A stretch of 64,000 nucleotides of DNA, taken from the NCBI RefSeq assembly GCF_003056055.1, contig NZ_PYFP01000006.1:186001-250000 (forward strand). The letters run 5' to 3'. Below are positions 1 to 8,826 of the stretch, piece after piece. The notes under the pieces are model-generated. The model was not told the origin of the DNA. It ran no database searches and saw only the letters and a program-made list of their open reading frames with translations. Both the position numbers and the translations under genes were made by a program. Origin of the DNA: Glaciimonas sp. PCH181. GTDB taxonomy: Bacteria; Pseudomonadota; Gammaproteobacteria; Burkholderiales; Burkholderiaceae_D. Numbering within the stretch: the first letter of the stretch is position 1; the number at the start of each line of letters is the position of its first letter.

Positions 1-1701
1 TAATGTCGGAATCAGTACCAGCAGCCCGATTACTACCACCATGACGAGCGATACCGCGGCCAGCGTCGGATTGACTTGCAAAGTCATGTCATCCCACATT
101 TGTTTCGGCAACGTATTTGTGAGGCCGCCGCTGACAAAAATGGCGATCGTCAATTCGTCAAACGAAATGATGAAAGCGATCTGCAATGCCGCGACGACGC
201 TGCCGATCATCATCGGCAGCTGGATGGTGCGCAGCCGTGCCCATGCTGATGCGCCGAGGATGCGACCGGCATCGTCGAGACGCCAGTCGAAACGCTTGAG
301 TGCGGCCACCATGGTCACCACGACGTAGGGAATCGCTAGCACGGTATGGCCGATCACCAGTCCGATATTCGTGCCGACCATCCCGAGACGCGCAAACAGA
401 TAGAACAGGCCGACCGCAATCACAATACGCGGCACGATCAACGGTGCCAGGAAAACCGCAAACATAGGTTTGGTCCATGCTGCTGGCAAACGCGTCAGCG
501 ACAATGCCGCGCCCAAACCCAGCGCTGTGGCAGCAACCGCAGTCACCGCAGCCACCCCAAACGACCGCAACAATGCGGACTGCCAGACGGGAGAAAACAT
601 AAACGACGAGAACCAGCGCAGGCTGAAACCCTTAGGCGGGAAAGCCAAAAACGGCGAGTCCGTGAACGCAATCGGCAGTACCACCAGAATCGGCAACGAC
701 AACAGCGCGATCAGCAACACCGTATATGTTTTGAGGCCGCGAACACGGCCACTTAACGGCCCTAAAGCCGAATGTGCGCGCCCCAATGTTCTGCCGATGA
801 CGATCAGGAAGCCGTTCATACCGGGTAAATTTTTGTTACGTGTTGCGGGTCGCGACTCACCACTCAATGAAGATAAGCCGACCAATTTGTCGTAAAGGAT
901 AAATACAACAATCGCGCATACCAGCAACACCGTCGACAAAGCGGCAGCAAACGGCAGATTAAATAGTTCGTTGATCGCCGAAATAACCAACTGCGCGATC
1001 ATGGTTTCTTGCGGTGTACCGAGCAGCGCTGGCAGGATGAAGAAGCCAAGGCTGGTGATAAATACCAGCAAGCCAGCAGCCGCCATGCCGGGTGCCGCCA
1101 ACGGCAGAAATACCGAAAAAAAGGCTACCGTACGATTAGCGCCCAGTGTTTCCGCAGCCTGAAGTAATTGCGCATTGACGCCACGCATGATCGGCAGCAT
1201 ATTCATCACCGCCAGTGGCAACATAGCATGCACCATACCGATCATCACACCGGTCAACGATGGGGCCAAGGCTTGCGGATCATTGACCAAACCAAGCCCC
1301 ATCGCGATGGAGGCAAGCACGCCGGTTTTAGATAGCACCAGAATCCACGCAAAAGTTTTTACCAGATAACTGGTCCAAAATGGAATCAGCACCCAGATCA
1401 TCCACTTGCCGCGACGGCGGTCGCTGATCTGGCTGAGGAAATAGGCCACAGGAAAGCCAAGTACAACCGAAAACAACGCCGTCAGCAACGATATTTTAAA
1501 GGTGGTCCATAACACCTTTGCATACACGATATCGCCGCCGATACGCTGAAATTGCGCCAGACTCGCATGTCCATCGGCATTGTAGAAACCGGTCTGCAAT
1601 ATTTCGTAGACCGGCACGCCAAAAAAACATGCCAGAAATATGATCGACGGCAACGCTGGCAGCATCGCCTTGATCAATTTGTTGTTTGAGGAATTAAACA
1701 T
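1..1701 (-). CDS. Fused two-domain ABC transporter permease (polyamine/iron family), partial
   Basis: I translated this frame by hand: 567 codons run without a stop from the ATG at 1701 to the left edge, so the C-terminus is missing. The chain holds two complete MetI-type permease halves joined by a short linker. The first half carries an EAA-type loop reading AAETLGANRTVAFFSVFLP. The second carries DDAGRILGASAWARLRTIQLP near its end. Most importers of the PotB/PotC family split these halves into two genes; single-chain versions are known in the FbpB/SfuB type. It lies 11 nt after the ATPase gene, so it is the membrane channel of that importer. The substrate cannot be read from the sequence. 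Multiple hydrophobic segments place it in the inner membrane. Confidence 0.9.
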   Translation of the reverse strand, partial: MFNSSNNKLIKAMLPALPSIIFLACFFGVPVYEILQTGFYNADGHASLAQFQRIGGDIVYAKVLWTTFKISLLTALFSVVLGFPVAYFLSQISDRRRGKWMIWVLIPFWTSYLVKTFAWILVLSKTGVLASIAMGLGLVNDPQALAPSLTGVMIGMVHAMLPLAVMNMLPIMRGVNAQLLQAAETLGANRTVAFFSVFLPLAAPGMAAAGLLVFITSLGFFILPALLGTPQETMIAQLVISAINELFNLPFAAALSTVLLVCAIVVFILYDKLVGLSSLSGESRPATRNKNLPGMNGFLIVIGRTLGRAHSALGPLSGRVRGLKTYTVLLIALLSLPILVVLPIAFTDSPFLAFPPKGFSLRWFSSFMFSPVWQSALLRSFGVAAVTAVAATALGLGAALSLTRLPAAWTKPMFAVFLAPLIVPRIVIAVGLFYLFARLGMVGTNIGLVIGHTVLAIPYVVVTMVAALKRFDWRLDDAGRILGASAWARLRTIQLPMMIGSVVAALQIAFIISFDELTIAIFVSGGLTNTLPKQMWDDMTLQVNPTLAAVSLVMVVVIGLLVLIPTL

Positions 1702-1712
1702 GATAGCCCCTG

Positions 1713-2765
1713 TCAAGCAGCAACGACGGTGGTCAGTTCACGCTGCCACCTGACGCCGACGACATCACCGACAGCAGGTGCTTCGCGGCGGCTACAACGC
1801 AGCAGAAAAGGCTCTGCTTCGCCGATGTCGATCAGTACGCGGATATCCGATCCGGCGAACACGACTTCGTTGACACAACCGCGCAGAAAGGCTGATTCGG
1901 CGTTCGCCAGTTGGGCGTTTTCCGGCCGGACAACCAACGTTCTGGTGCCCGGCTGACCAGCTTCCTGCGGCATCACAGGCAATGCGAAACGACCATTGCG
2001 CAACGTATCGAGACCATTTTCACCCTGCTCCAACGTCCCTTTTAGTAAGTTCGAATAACCGATAAATTGCGCCGAAAAAACCGTGGCAGGCTGGTCGTAC
2101 ATCGACTGCGGCGTGCCTATCTGCTCTATCTTCGATTGATTCATCAGGCATATGCGATCCGATAAATTGAGCGCCTCCTCCTGATCATGCGTGACGTAAA
2201 TAAAAGTGGCCCCCAAATCCTTATGCAGACGACGGATTTCGGATTGCATGTGCTCGCGCAATTTTTTATCCAGTGCGCCCAAAGGCTCGTCCAGCAAGAT
2301 GACCGACGGCTTGTAGACGAAGCAACGTGCCAGCGCAATACGCTGTTGCTGACCGCCAGATAATTCGCGCGGCAGACGATGCGCATAAGCGCTCATCTGC
2401 ACCATTTCTAACGCTTCCTTGACCGCAGAATTCATCGCCGCTTTTCCCTCTTTGCGCATGCGCAATGGATAGGCGACGTTGTCCCATACGGTCATGTGCG
2501 GGAACAAGGCATAACTCTGAAATACCATGCCAATGCCCCGTTCACCGGCAGCCTTGCGGGTGGCGTCTTTACCGTCGATCAGCAATTTTCCGTCACTCGG
2601 TTCGACCAGCCCGGCGATGATTTGCAGCAGCGTGGTCTTGCCGGAACCGGAAGGTCCAAGCAGGGTCAGGAACTCTCCATCCTGAACCTGTAGATCGGTG
2701 GGTGACAGCGCGGTAACGTCCTGATAGCGCTTGCTAAGTCCAATTGTTTCTAATCTGGCGACCAT
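1713..2765 (-). CDS. ABC transporter ATP-binding protein, PotA-like
   Basis: This is a 350-residue ATPase of the spermidine/putrescine-iron-thiosulfate importer group. It shows a Walker A motif GPSGSGKTT near residue 38, the signature [13 protein letters not shown], and a Walker B with D-loop reading ILLDEPLGALD. An H-loop in YVTHDQEEA follows. The last roughly 110 residues form the TOBE-type regulatory region usual for PotA and FbpC. It sits 12 nt after the binding-protein gene and 11 nt before the permease gene, so the three should form one operon and one importer. Family assignment is firm; the substrate is not known. Confidence 0.93.
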   Translation of the reverse strand: MVARLETIGLSKRYQDVTALSPTDLQVQDGEFLTLLGPSGSGKTTLLQIIAGLVEPSDGKLLIDGKDATRKAAGERGIGMVFQSYALFPHMTVWDNVAYPLRMRKEGKAAMNSAVKEALEMVQMSAYAHRLPRELSGGQQQRIALARCFVYKPSVILLDEPLGALDKKLREHMQSEIRRLHKDLGATFIYVTHDQEEALNLSDRICLMNQSKIEQIGTPQSMYDQPATVFSAQFIGYSNLLKGTLEQGENGLDTLRNGRFALPVMPQEAGQPGTRTLVVRPENAQLANAESAFLRGCVNEVVFAGSDIRVLIDIGEAEPFLLRCSRREAPAVGDVVGVRWQRELTTVVAA

Positions 2766-2777
2766 TTTTCTACTCGC

Positions 2778-3839
2778 TTACGAAAGTAACCATGCGTTGA
2801 ATCGATCCGATGCCAGATTGCGATTTTTGTGCCACCACTGCGCGTTGGGTGCGCGCATCAGTTTCAGATTGGCGGCATAAGTCGGCAAAATCGCGGCGCG
2901 CTTGGCGGGGATAGTTTGATACGCATTGAGATTGGTGGGGCCGTAGGCCAGCGTGTCAGTAAAACCTGCCTGACGCGCGGCATCGCCACAAAATTTCACA
3001 AACAATTTGGCTTCTTCGGCGCGTGGCGTTCCCTTCGGTACACCCCAGCCCTCGATCGAATACAACCCTTGATTCCACGCGATAGCGACGGGTGCGCCGC
3101 CTTCAATCGCCGTTTGCGCACGCGCATTCCAGGTTGAAATCATGTCGACTTCTCCGGACTGAATCAGCTGCATCGCTTGCGCGCCGCTGGTCCACCACAC
3201 GGCCACATGCGGCTTGATGCGATCCAGACTTTTGAAGGCCCGATCCAAATCCAGCGGATACAGTTTATCGATAGACACGCCATCCGCCATCAAAGCCTGT
3301 TCCAGCGTATCGATAGCATTCCGGCGCAATGACCTGCGCCCTGGAAATTTTTCGACATTCCAGAAATCGGCCCAGCTGGACGGCGCATTTTTTGCATATT
3401 TATCGGTGCGATACGCCAGCACCGTCGAATAGACATCAACGCCCAGAAAATTCGGCGCGACCGAGTCCGCCAGCATGTTCGGGAATTCGCTCACTTTCAA
3501 TCCCAGCGGCTCCAGCAAACCGGCCTCTTCCAGAATAGGAATATCCTGCGCCACGGTCAGGGTTGTCACGTCCCAGACGAAATTTTTCGTCTTCACCATC
3601 GCCGTCAATTGCGCCACCGGTTGCGCCTCGCGTGCCACATTGATGACACGGATGCCGGTAGCCTTTTCAAAGGGGTCGTAAAAAGCCTTTCGATATGCAG
3701 CGGTATAAGGACCGCCGGGATCGGCGACCACGATCCGCTTAGTCTGAGCAAATACTGTTGCTGGAAAAGCGCCTGCAACTGCCAGCCCTCCAGCAAGCTT
3801 TAGCACGCCACGGCGTGTGGTATCGAAACGGTTTTTCAT
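2778..3839 (-). CDS. ABC transporter periplasmic substrate-binding protein, Tat-type signal
   Basis: The 353-residue protein belongs to the extracellular solute-binding family that includes PotD-like and iron(III)-binding proteins. The N-terminus reads TRRGVLKLAGGLAVAGAFP and then an Ala-x-Ala site near FAQT, which fits twin-arginine export to the periplasm. The mature part begins with RIVVADPGGPYTAAYRKAF and has the expected two-lobe layout. It is the first transporter gene after the crotonase gene (63 nt gap), followed at once by the ATPase and permease genes. The ligand could be a polyamine, a small carboxylate or a metal complex; the operon partner favours an organic ligand that is later handled as a CoA ester, which is inference. 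Confidence 0.9.
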   Translation of the reverse strand: MKNRFDTTRRGVLKLAGGLAVAGAFPATVFAQTKRIVVADPGGPYTAAYRKAFYDPFEKATGIRVINVAREAQPVAQLTAMVKTKNFVWDVTTLTVAQDIPILEEAGLLEPLGLKVSEFPNMLADSVAPNFLGVDVYSTVLAYRTDKYAKNAPSSWADFWNVEKFPGRRSLRRNAIDTLEQALMADGVSIDKLYPLDLDRAFKSLDRIKPHVAVWWTSGAQAMQLIQSGEVDMISTWNARAQTAIEGGAPVAIAWNQGLYSIEGWGVPKGTPRAEEAKLFVKFCGDAARQAGFTDTLAYGPTNLNAYQTIPAKRAAILPTYAANLKLMRAPNAQWWHKNRNLASDRFNAWLLS

Positions 3840-3902
3840 ACGGCCTCCTTATGCGATAGAAATGTAAGAACGTTTATTGGGACAACCCTCATTGGGGTCT
3901 TA

Positions 3903-4673
3903 TTAAGCGATGCTGCGTCCGCGTTTGCGGAAAAACTCTTCCATCATACGGGCCGGTTCGCCGGTGCTGTAGGCCTCTATCTGTATCCGGCGGCCAGCGC
4001 TGATAGCTTCGTGGAAACCGGACTCCGACATCTCGCAAAAGCGTTGCTTATCCAGGCGCATCGCTACCGGTGGTTTGGCTGCCAAGTCGCGTGCGATCTG
4101 CAACGCTTTCGGCATGACCTGATCGGCGGCAACCAGATGGTGAATCAAGCCGATCCGATGACATTCTTCCGCTTCCATCATGCGGCCGGTCAGGGTCAAT
4201 TCTATCGTCCGCGACAAGCCCAACATCTGCTGCATGATCCACGGGCCGGTGACGCTAGGAATCCCCGCATTTATTTCCGGCTGACCCATGCGTGAACCGG
4301 CGTGACCGACACGGATATCGCCCAGCAACGCGACTTGAAATGCGGAGCCGGCGGCGGTGCCGTTGAGCGCCATCACTAACGGCTTCGACAAACCACGCAG
4401 CACGGCGTAGTAGTTTTCCCATTCGCTCATCCACTCATTGACGCGTGCAGGATCGAAGCCGTGCGCCTCTTCCAGATCTTGTCCCGCGCAAAATGCACGT
4501 TCGCCAGCGCCGGTCATGATGATGGCGCCAATCGCCGCATCGGCATTGAAATCCGTCAGCGCAGCGATGATCTCGTTACGCATTTCGGTATTCCAGGCAT
4601 TCAGTTTTTCAGGACGATTCAGGGTGATGACACCGACGTTTTCCTTTGTTTCTAAAATGATATGCTTTGCCAT
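3903..4673 (-). CDS. Enoyl-CoA hydratase/isomerase family (crotonase-fold) protein
   Basis: The 256-residue protein has the full crotonase fold. It carries the acyl-CoA oxyanion-hole segment around ERAFCAGQDLEEA (near residue 60) and the second loop NGTAAGSAFQVALLGDIRVG. The glutamate in GQPEINAGIP matches the second catalytic glutamate of enoyl-CoA hydratase (Glu164 in the rat enzyme). The position of the first one (Glu144) is Gln in AFQVAL, so simple hydration is doubtful and an isomerase or another crotonase activity is as likely. It is the first gene of the importer operon, with a promoter-like element at 4718-4743 and a Shine-Dalgarno TAGGA before the ATG. The true substrate is unknown. 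Confidence 0.88.
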   Translation of the reverse strand: MAKHIILETKENVGVITLNRPEKLNAWNTEMRNEIIAALTDFNADAAIGAIIMTGAGERAFCAGQDLEEAHGFDPARVNEWMSEWENYYAVLRGLSKPLVMALNGTAAGSAFQVALLGDIRVGHAGSRMGQPEINAGIPSVTGPWIMQQMLGLSRTIELTLTGRMMEAEECHRIGLIHHLVAADQVMPKALQIARDLAAKPPVAMRLDKQRFCEMSESGFHEAISAGRRIQIEAYSTGEPARMMEEFFRKRGRSIA

Positions 4674-4717
4674 AACTATTCCTATGTAATAAGTAATGTT
4701 TAATTGCGATAGTAAGT

Positions 4718-4743
4718 ATTATAGGAAAAAGAATGTCTGTCAA
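4718..4743 (-). promoter_or_regulatory. Promoter-like element of the crotonase-ABC operon
   Basis: On the minus strand a perfect TTGACA (4743-4738) is followed 14 nt later by a perfect TATAAT (4723-4718), about 45 nt before the crotonase ATG. The spacer is shorter than the usual 17 nt. A weaker -10, TAATAC, would give 16 nt. The element is plausible but the exact -10 is uncertain. Confidence 0.5.
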
Positions 4744-5108
4744 TGCGCATCGCACAAGAAGTTTTTGCATAGTATGGGCAGCGCGTTACTGCACAAAAAC
4801 GGTGCGATGCAGCATGGGAATAAGTAGATTTAATGCGCAAGGGGAAGAAAACAACCATTGCAGAAAGGCAATGAAGGCTGGGAGAAGGTAACTATTTATT
4901 TTAAAAATATAGCAGGCAGTGGTCGCCGTAAACAACCGATAGCGCGACACCTCTCGCAGACTGAATTGTCATTGAGAGGACCGCGATCTTGTGAAACACT
5001 CTGACATTTCCTCAACGTCCGCATTGCACGGAATTAAGCACAACAAAGGCGACAAAAAATCGACGCCGTTGTTGCCTGAATCATTTAGCGTCGCGGATAG
5101 CTTTCATA
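4744..5108. other. Gene-poor stretch upstream of the crotonase operon
   Basis: I see no gene here with a recognisable product. The right part (from about 4990) leads without a clear ribosome binding site into the phospholipase D-like fragment at 5109, and probably includes decayed sequence of that locus. Confidence 0.5.
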
Positions 5109-5699
5109 ATGCTTGGCGAATCAGTCCACGCGAAATATATGGTGATTGATGGCGAGACCGCCTTTGTCGGCAGCCAGAATTTCGACTGGCGCTCTTTTGC
5201 GCATATCCACGAAACCGGATTGCGCATCACTGACAGCGCCATCGTTATGCAACTACAGCAGATTTTTGAGCATGACTGGCGCGCGCAGGAACTGATTGCA
5301 CAGGGTATACCAGTGCCACCTTTGCATCAGACAGCGGCAACAACTGACGACACGCAAGCAAGCTTCCTCGTTGCCAGCCCTAACGCCTTCAATCCGAGTG
5401 GCGTCGGTGACTCTGAAACCGAATTACCCAAGCTTCTGGCGGCGGCCAAATCCGAAGTAAGAGTGCAACTGCTCGACTATGCACCGCTGAGCTACGGCCC
5501 CAATCGCACCCGTCCTTACTATGCGGTGATAGACAATGCGATCCGCGCCGCGCTAGAGCTTATAGATCATGCGGCGCTGGCCTCACCAGATGTTATAGCG
5601 CCCTCGCAAAATGCCACAAACGCGCAGTCTCAGCAATGCGCGTTTGCGCTTTCTCATGGCACTTTCGGTATCGATTCACCGTTACTGATAGCGGTCTAA
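5109..5699 (+). pseudogene. Phospholipase D-like protein, internal fragment (decayed)
   Basis: The 196-codon frame starts inside the first phospholipase D domain: HAKYMVIDGETAFVGSQNF is an HKD motif (H-x-K-x4-D) that normally lies well over 100 residues into the protein. It continues into the linker and the start of the second domain (LLDYAPLSYGPNRTRPYYAV). After about residue 150 the family-like sequence stops and is replaced by an unrelated low-complexity tail reading ATNAQSQQCAF. The second HKD motif is absent, and so is everything before the first. No ribosome binding site is clear upstream. Both ends are missing, so I treat it as a remnant of a secreted or membrane phospholipase/transphosphatidylase, not a working enzyme. 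Confidence 0.75.
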
Positions 5700-6038
5700 A
5701 TGATTTGCATCCTTTCCGTTGGTCGCAGTTCCTTCAATCGCAATAAGTGACATTATTTCAATAGCGTTTTAGCCTTATTCGCATGAGGAAACATAAGGAA
5801 TCAGTATAAAATTGCGCTTCAAAAGGTTTTATACGACTCGCCCATGTTGTAATAAAGAACAAATCCCGCTACGCAGCGCAAAACTGCATTCCTCATTCAT
5901 AGGTGGCTTATTATTGCGTGCGCGATGGCGTGTCAAAACACGTTGCTGCAAGCAGAAAACAATGATGCAAACGACAACTGAAAGCATGTATTTGTCTCAG
6001 CAAAACAGCCTTAATAATCAATAAAAGCGACCGATCAG
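5700..6038. other. Intergenic stretch before pilD
   Basis: This 339-bp stretch has no convincing gene. A 70-codon open frame at 5812-6024 (plus) is rich in Arg, Lys, Cys and Gln, matches nothing I recognise and has no clear ribosome binding site. In related bacteria pilB and pilC commonly sit directly upstream of pilD; they are not here. Confidence 0.5.
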
Positions 6039-6935
6039 ATGAATGAGTTTTTACAGAATGGAGCTAACGTTTTTGGTGGCTTGCTGTTTGCACCCGGCGG
6101 AAGTCTTATCCCGGCGATATTTGCGATTATCTTCGGCTTGCTCATCGGTAGTTTTCTAAACGTGGTGATCCACCGTTTACCGTTGATGATGCAACGTGAA
6201 TCCGACAATTATGTGGCACAAGAAAGCGGTCAGGAATTACCGCATACTGACCGCTACAATCTGACCGTGCCGCGCTCCGCATGTCCGCAATGCCACCATC
6301 AAATCGGCGCATTAGAGAATATCCCAGTCATCAGTTATCTGGCGTTAGGCGGGAAATGCAAGTCTTGCAAAACGCCTATTTCGTCGCGTTATCCCATCGT
6401 CGAACTACTCACAGGTGCGCTCTCCGGCTTTCTGATCTGGCAATTTGGCAGTGGCTGGATAGGAATGGCGACTTTGTCGTTCACCTATTTACTGATCGCC
6501 ATGACCTTCATTGATGCCGACACACAATTGTTGCCGGATGATCTGACGCTGAGCTTGTTATGGATTGGTCTTTTGATCAACATCGGCGGTACTTTCGTCC
6601 CTCTGACGGATGCCGTCATAGGCGCGGCAGCGGGGTATTTGGCGCTGTGGTCGATATATTGGTTATTCAAACTGGTAACCGGCAAAGAAGGCATGGGTTA
6701 CGGCGATTTCAAGTTATTGGCAGCGCTGGGCGCATGGTTAGGCTGGAAAATGCTGCCGATCATCATTTTGCTCTCGTCGATGGTCGGTGCGGTGGTGGGC
6801 ATTGCGTTGATTGTTTTCAGCCGCCGTGGACGCGATAAACCGATCCCGTTCGGTCCCTATCTGGCCGGTGCCGGGATGCTGGCTTTACTCTATGGCAAAC
6901 CTATTTTGTCCATGTATTTCGGTTTTGTCCTATAA
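6039..6935 (+). CDS. pilD: Type IV prepilin leader peptidase/N-methyltransferase
   Basis: The 298-residue inner-membrane aspartic protease would cleave and N-methylate type IV pilin and type II secretion pseudopilin precursors. It has the N-terminal GSFLNVVIHRLP segment, then a cytoplasmic zinc-type loop with two Cys-x2-Cys pairs (CPQC and CKSC). The two catalytic aspartates lie in FIDADTQLLPD and GYGDFK. About eight hydrophobic segments are visible, as expected for the family, and the length is typical. The gene is followed after 5 nt by coaE. The usual partner genes pilB and pilC are not upstream, so its pilin substrates must be encoded elsewhere. Confidence 0.95.
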   Translation: MNEFLQNGANVFGGLLFAPGGSLIPAIFAIIFGLLIGSFLNVVIHRLPLMMQRESDNYVAQESGQELPHTDRYNLTVPRSACPQCHHQIGALENIPVISYLALGGKCKSCKTPISSRYPIVELLTGALSGFLIWQFGSGWIGMATLSFTYLLIAMTFIDADTQLLPDDLTLSLLWIGLLINIGGTFVPLTDAVIGAAAGYLALWSIYWLFKLVTGKEGMGYGDFKLLAALGAWLGWKMLPIIILLSSMVGAVVGIALIVFSRRGRDKPIPFGPYLAGAGMLALLYGKPILSMYFGFVL

Positions 6936-6940
6936 CGACT

Positions 6941-7582
6941 ATGTCTCCGCTCTCACCATCAGATGCCAAACCTTCCACCCCCTTTACCGTTGGCTTGACG
7001 GGTGGTATCGGCAGCGGCAAAACGACCGTCGCCGATCTATTTGCTGAACGCGGCGTGGCGGTAGTCGATACCGACCTGATTGCGCATCAATTGACCGCCC
7101 CCAATGGCATTGCAATAGCGGCCATCCGCGCCGAATTTGGCGATGCTTTTATTGATACCGGCGGGGCAATGGATCGTAAGAAAATGCGTGAGTATGTGTT
7201 TTCCGATCCACTTGCAAAACAGCGTCTGGAAGCAATTTTGCATCCACTGATCGGAACCGAAACTGCGCGCGCAATCGCGCAAGCGAACGGACACTATGTG
7301 ATGCCAGTCATTCCGCTATTGGTCGAATCAGGCAAATGGCAACAACGATTTACACGCATTCTGGTGATCGATTGCGATGAGCAAACACAAATTCAGCGCG
7401 TAATGCAACGCAATGCCATGAACGAAACGCAGGTACGCGCTATTATGGCCGCACAAGCAACCCGACAGCAGCGTCTGGAAGCAGCCGACGATGTCATTGT
7501 TAATAATGCCGGAGTTGACGCATTAGCCCCGCAGATTGAAAGATTACACGCGTTTTATATGTCGTTGGCAGCATGTCATTAG
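6941..7582 (+). CDS. coaE: Dephospho-CoA kinase
   Basis: The 213-residue enzyme carries out the last step of coenzyme A synthesis, phosphorylating the ribose 3'-hydroxyl of dephospho-CoA with ATP. The P-loop GLTGGIGSGKTTVADLF lies near residue 20. A DTDLIAHQL segment follows, and HPLIGTETARA and IPLLVESGKW match the substrate-binding and lid regions of the family. It starts 5 nt after pilD and is therefore probably cotranscribed, an arrangement shared by many beta- and gammaproteobacteria. Start and length fit the family. Confidence 0.95.
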   Translation: MSPLSPSDAKPSTPFTVGLTGGIGSGKTTVADLFAERGVAVVDTDLIAHQLTAPNGIAIAAIRAEFGDAFIDTGGAMDRKKMREYVFSDPLAKQRLEAILHPLIGTETARAIAQANGHYVMPVIPLLVESGKWQQRFTRILVIDCDEQTQIQRVMQRNAMNETQVRAIMAAQATRQQRLEAADDVIVNNAGVDALAPQIERLHAFYMSLAACH

Positions 7583-7797
7583 TATCGTGTTTTAAAGAAA
7601 AATGGCTGAGCGTTTGTAATTTAGCTTCGCTTCGTTCAGAATTAGGACTTATGCAAAGTTGCTTCAGCAACGAACTTGTCAAAACCTGCCGATAAAGACA
7701 GCAAGAATAGTCGGCCAGAAGGCATGACTCCGCTGCTGCAGTGTTGTGTAAGGCCTAAGAATTACTACTTGTCCGGCCCACCATAAGGGATGTCACT

Positions 7798-8553
7798 TTG
7801 ATCGTCTACGAATATCCTTTCAACGAGCGCATTCGTACGTTGCTGCGGCTAGAGGATCTGCACGAAAAATTCGTCTTTTTCGTTCGTCAGGAAAGTCCGC
7901 TGCAACATCACATCGCGCTATCCACCATCTTTGAGATGCTGGAAGTTGCAGGACGTGCCGATTTAAAGCTCGATTTGCTGCAAGAACTTGAACGCCAGCG
8001 ACAAACCCTTTTAGGCTTCCGGTCAAATCCAAATGTTCAGTCGGAAATGCTGGACGCGGTATTACATGAATTAGACGAGACCAGCACTGCGTTGATGGGC
8101 ATGCAGGGCAAGACCGGCCAGCATATCCGTGAAAACGAATGGCTGATGAGTATCCGGGGTCGCACCATCATCCCCGGTGGCGCTTGCGAATTCGATCTCC
8201 CATCATATTATGCGTGGCAACAACATTCAGCAGATAAGCGCTACGCGGATATTGTGGGTTGGTTTGCACCGTTGGCACCGTTGTTTGATGCGATTGGGAT
8301 TGTATTGCGACTGCTGCGCGAAACCGGACATCCGGTCAAGATCAGCGCCGATAACGGTAGTTATCAGCAAATGCTGCAAGGTAAGTCTTATCAAATGCTA
8401 CGAATCATGCTGGATGAACAACTCGGCGCGATCCCCGAAATATCGGCAAATAAATACATGCTCTGGATACGTTACACATCGCAGGGCGGTGACCTCAAAC
8501 CCAAGGCGTTCGAAGGCGAAGTACCGTTCGAACTGACCCTCTGCAATTTTTGA
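7798..8553 (+). CDS. zapD: Cell division protein ZapD (DUF1342)
   Basis: The 251-residue protein is a cytoplasmic FtsZ-associated factor that cross-links FtsZ filaments. The start is a TTG at 7798: the sequence AAGGGA lies 7 nt upstream, and the N-terminal [20 protein letters not shown] aligns with the conserved ZapD N-terminus (EHPLNEKMRTWLRIE in E. coli). The nearby ATG at 7790 is followed by only two sense codons and a stop, so it cannot be the start. The middle is helical and ends with a beta-rich half ([19 protein letters not shown]). It lies between coaE and yacG as in related genomes. Confidence 0.92.
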   Translation: MIVYEYPFNERIRTLLRLEDLHEKFVFFVRQESPLQHHIALSTIFEMLEVAGRADLKLDLLQELERQRQTLLGFRSNPNVQSEMLDAVLHELDETSTALMGMQGKTGQHIRENEWLMSIRGRTIIPGGACEFDLPSYYAWQQHSADKRYADIVGWFAPLAPLFDAIGIVLRLLRETGHPVKISADNGSYQQMLQGKSYQMLRIMLDEQLGAIPEISANKYMLWIRYTSQGGDLKPKAFEGEVPFELTLCNF

Positions 8554-8571
8554 TTTAAGATTTTTGACACT

Positions 8572-8757
8572 ATGGCTATTGTTGATTGCCCTACCTGCGG
8601 CACAAAAGTTGAATGGACCGAAGCAAATAAATTCCGCCCTTTTTGCTCTGAACGCTGCAAGCAGATTGATCTGGGCGCATGGGCCGAAGAGAAATATACC
8701 ATTCCAGCGGTCAATCCGCCGGATGATATTGATGATGACAACAAGTTGCAACAATAA
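8572..8757 (+). CDS. yacG: DNA gyrase inhibitor YacG (zinc protein)
   Basis: The 61-residue protein binds one zinc through Cys-x2-Cys (CPTC) and Cys-x3-Cys (CSERC). It includes the family stretch [20 protein letters not shown]. YacG from E. coli binds GyrB and inhibits gyrase. The C-terminal tail is acidic (DDIDDD). It starts 18 nt after zapD and ends the pilD-coaE-zapD-yacG run; the next gene is convergent. Confidence 0.94.
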   Translation: MAIVDCPTCGTKVEWTEANKFRPFCSERCKQIDLGAWAEEKYTIPAVNPPDDIDDDNKLQQ

Positions 8758-8826
8758 CCCATCGCGCGCAGCCAATTTTCGCTACCATTGAAATAAGATT
8801 TTTTACGACGTTCCCGCTACCCGGTA

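Noticed and set aside
4991-5108. A GTG-started frame leading into the phospholipase D-like fragment
   Set aside because: It is in a different frame from the fragment and matches no family; it cannot be the missing N-terminus without a frameshift that I cannot prove.
5812-6024. A 70-codon open frame before pilD
   Set aside because: It has no ribosome binding site, odd composition and no recognisable family.
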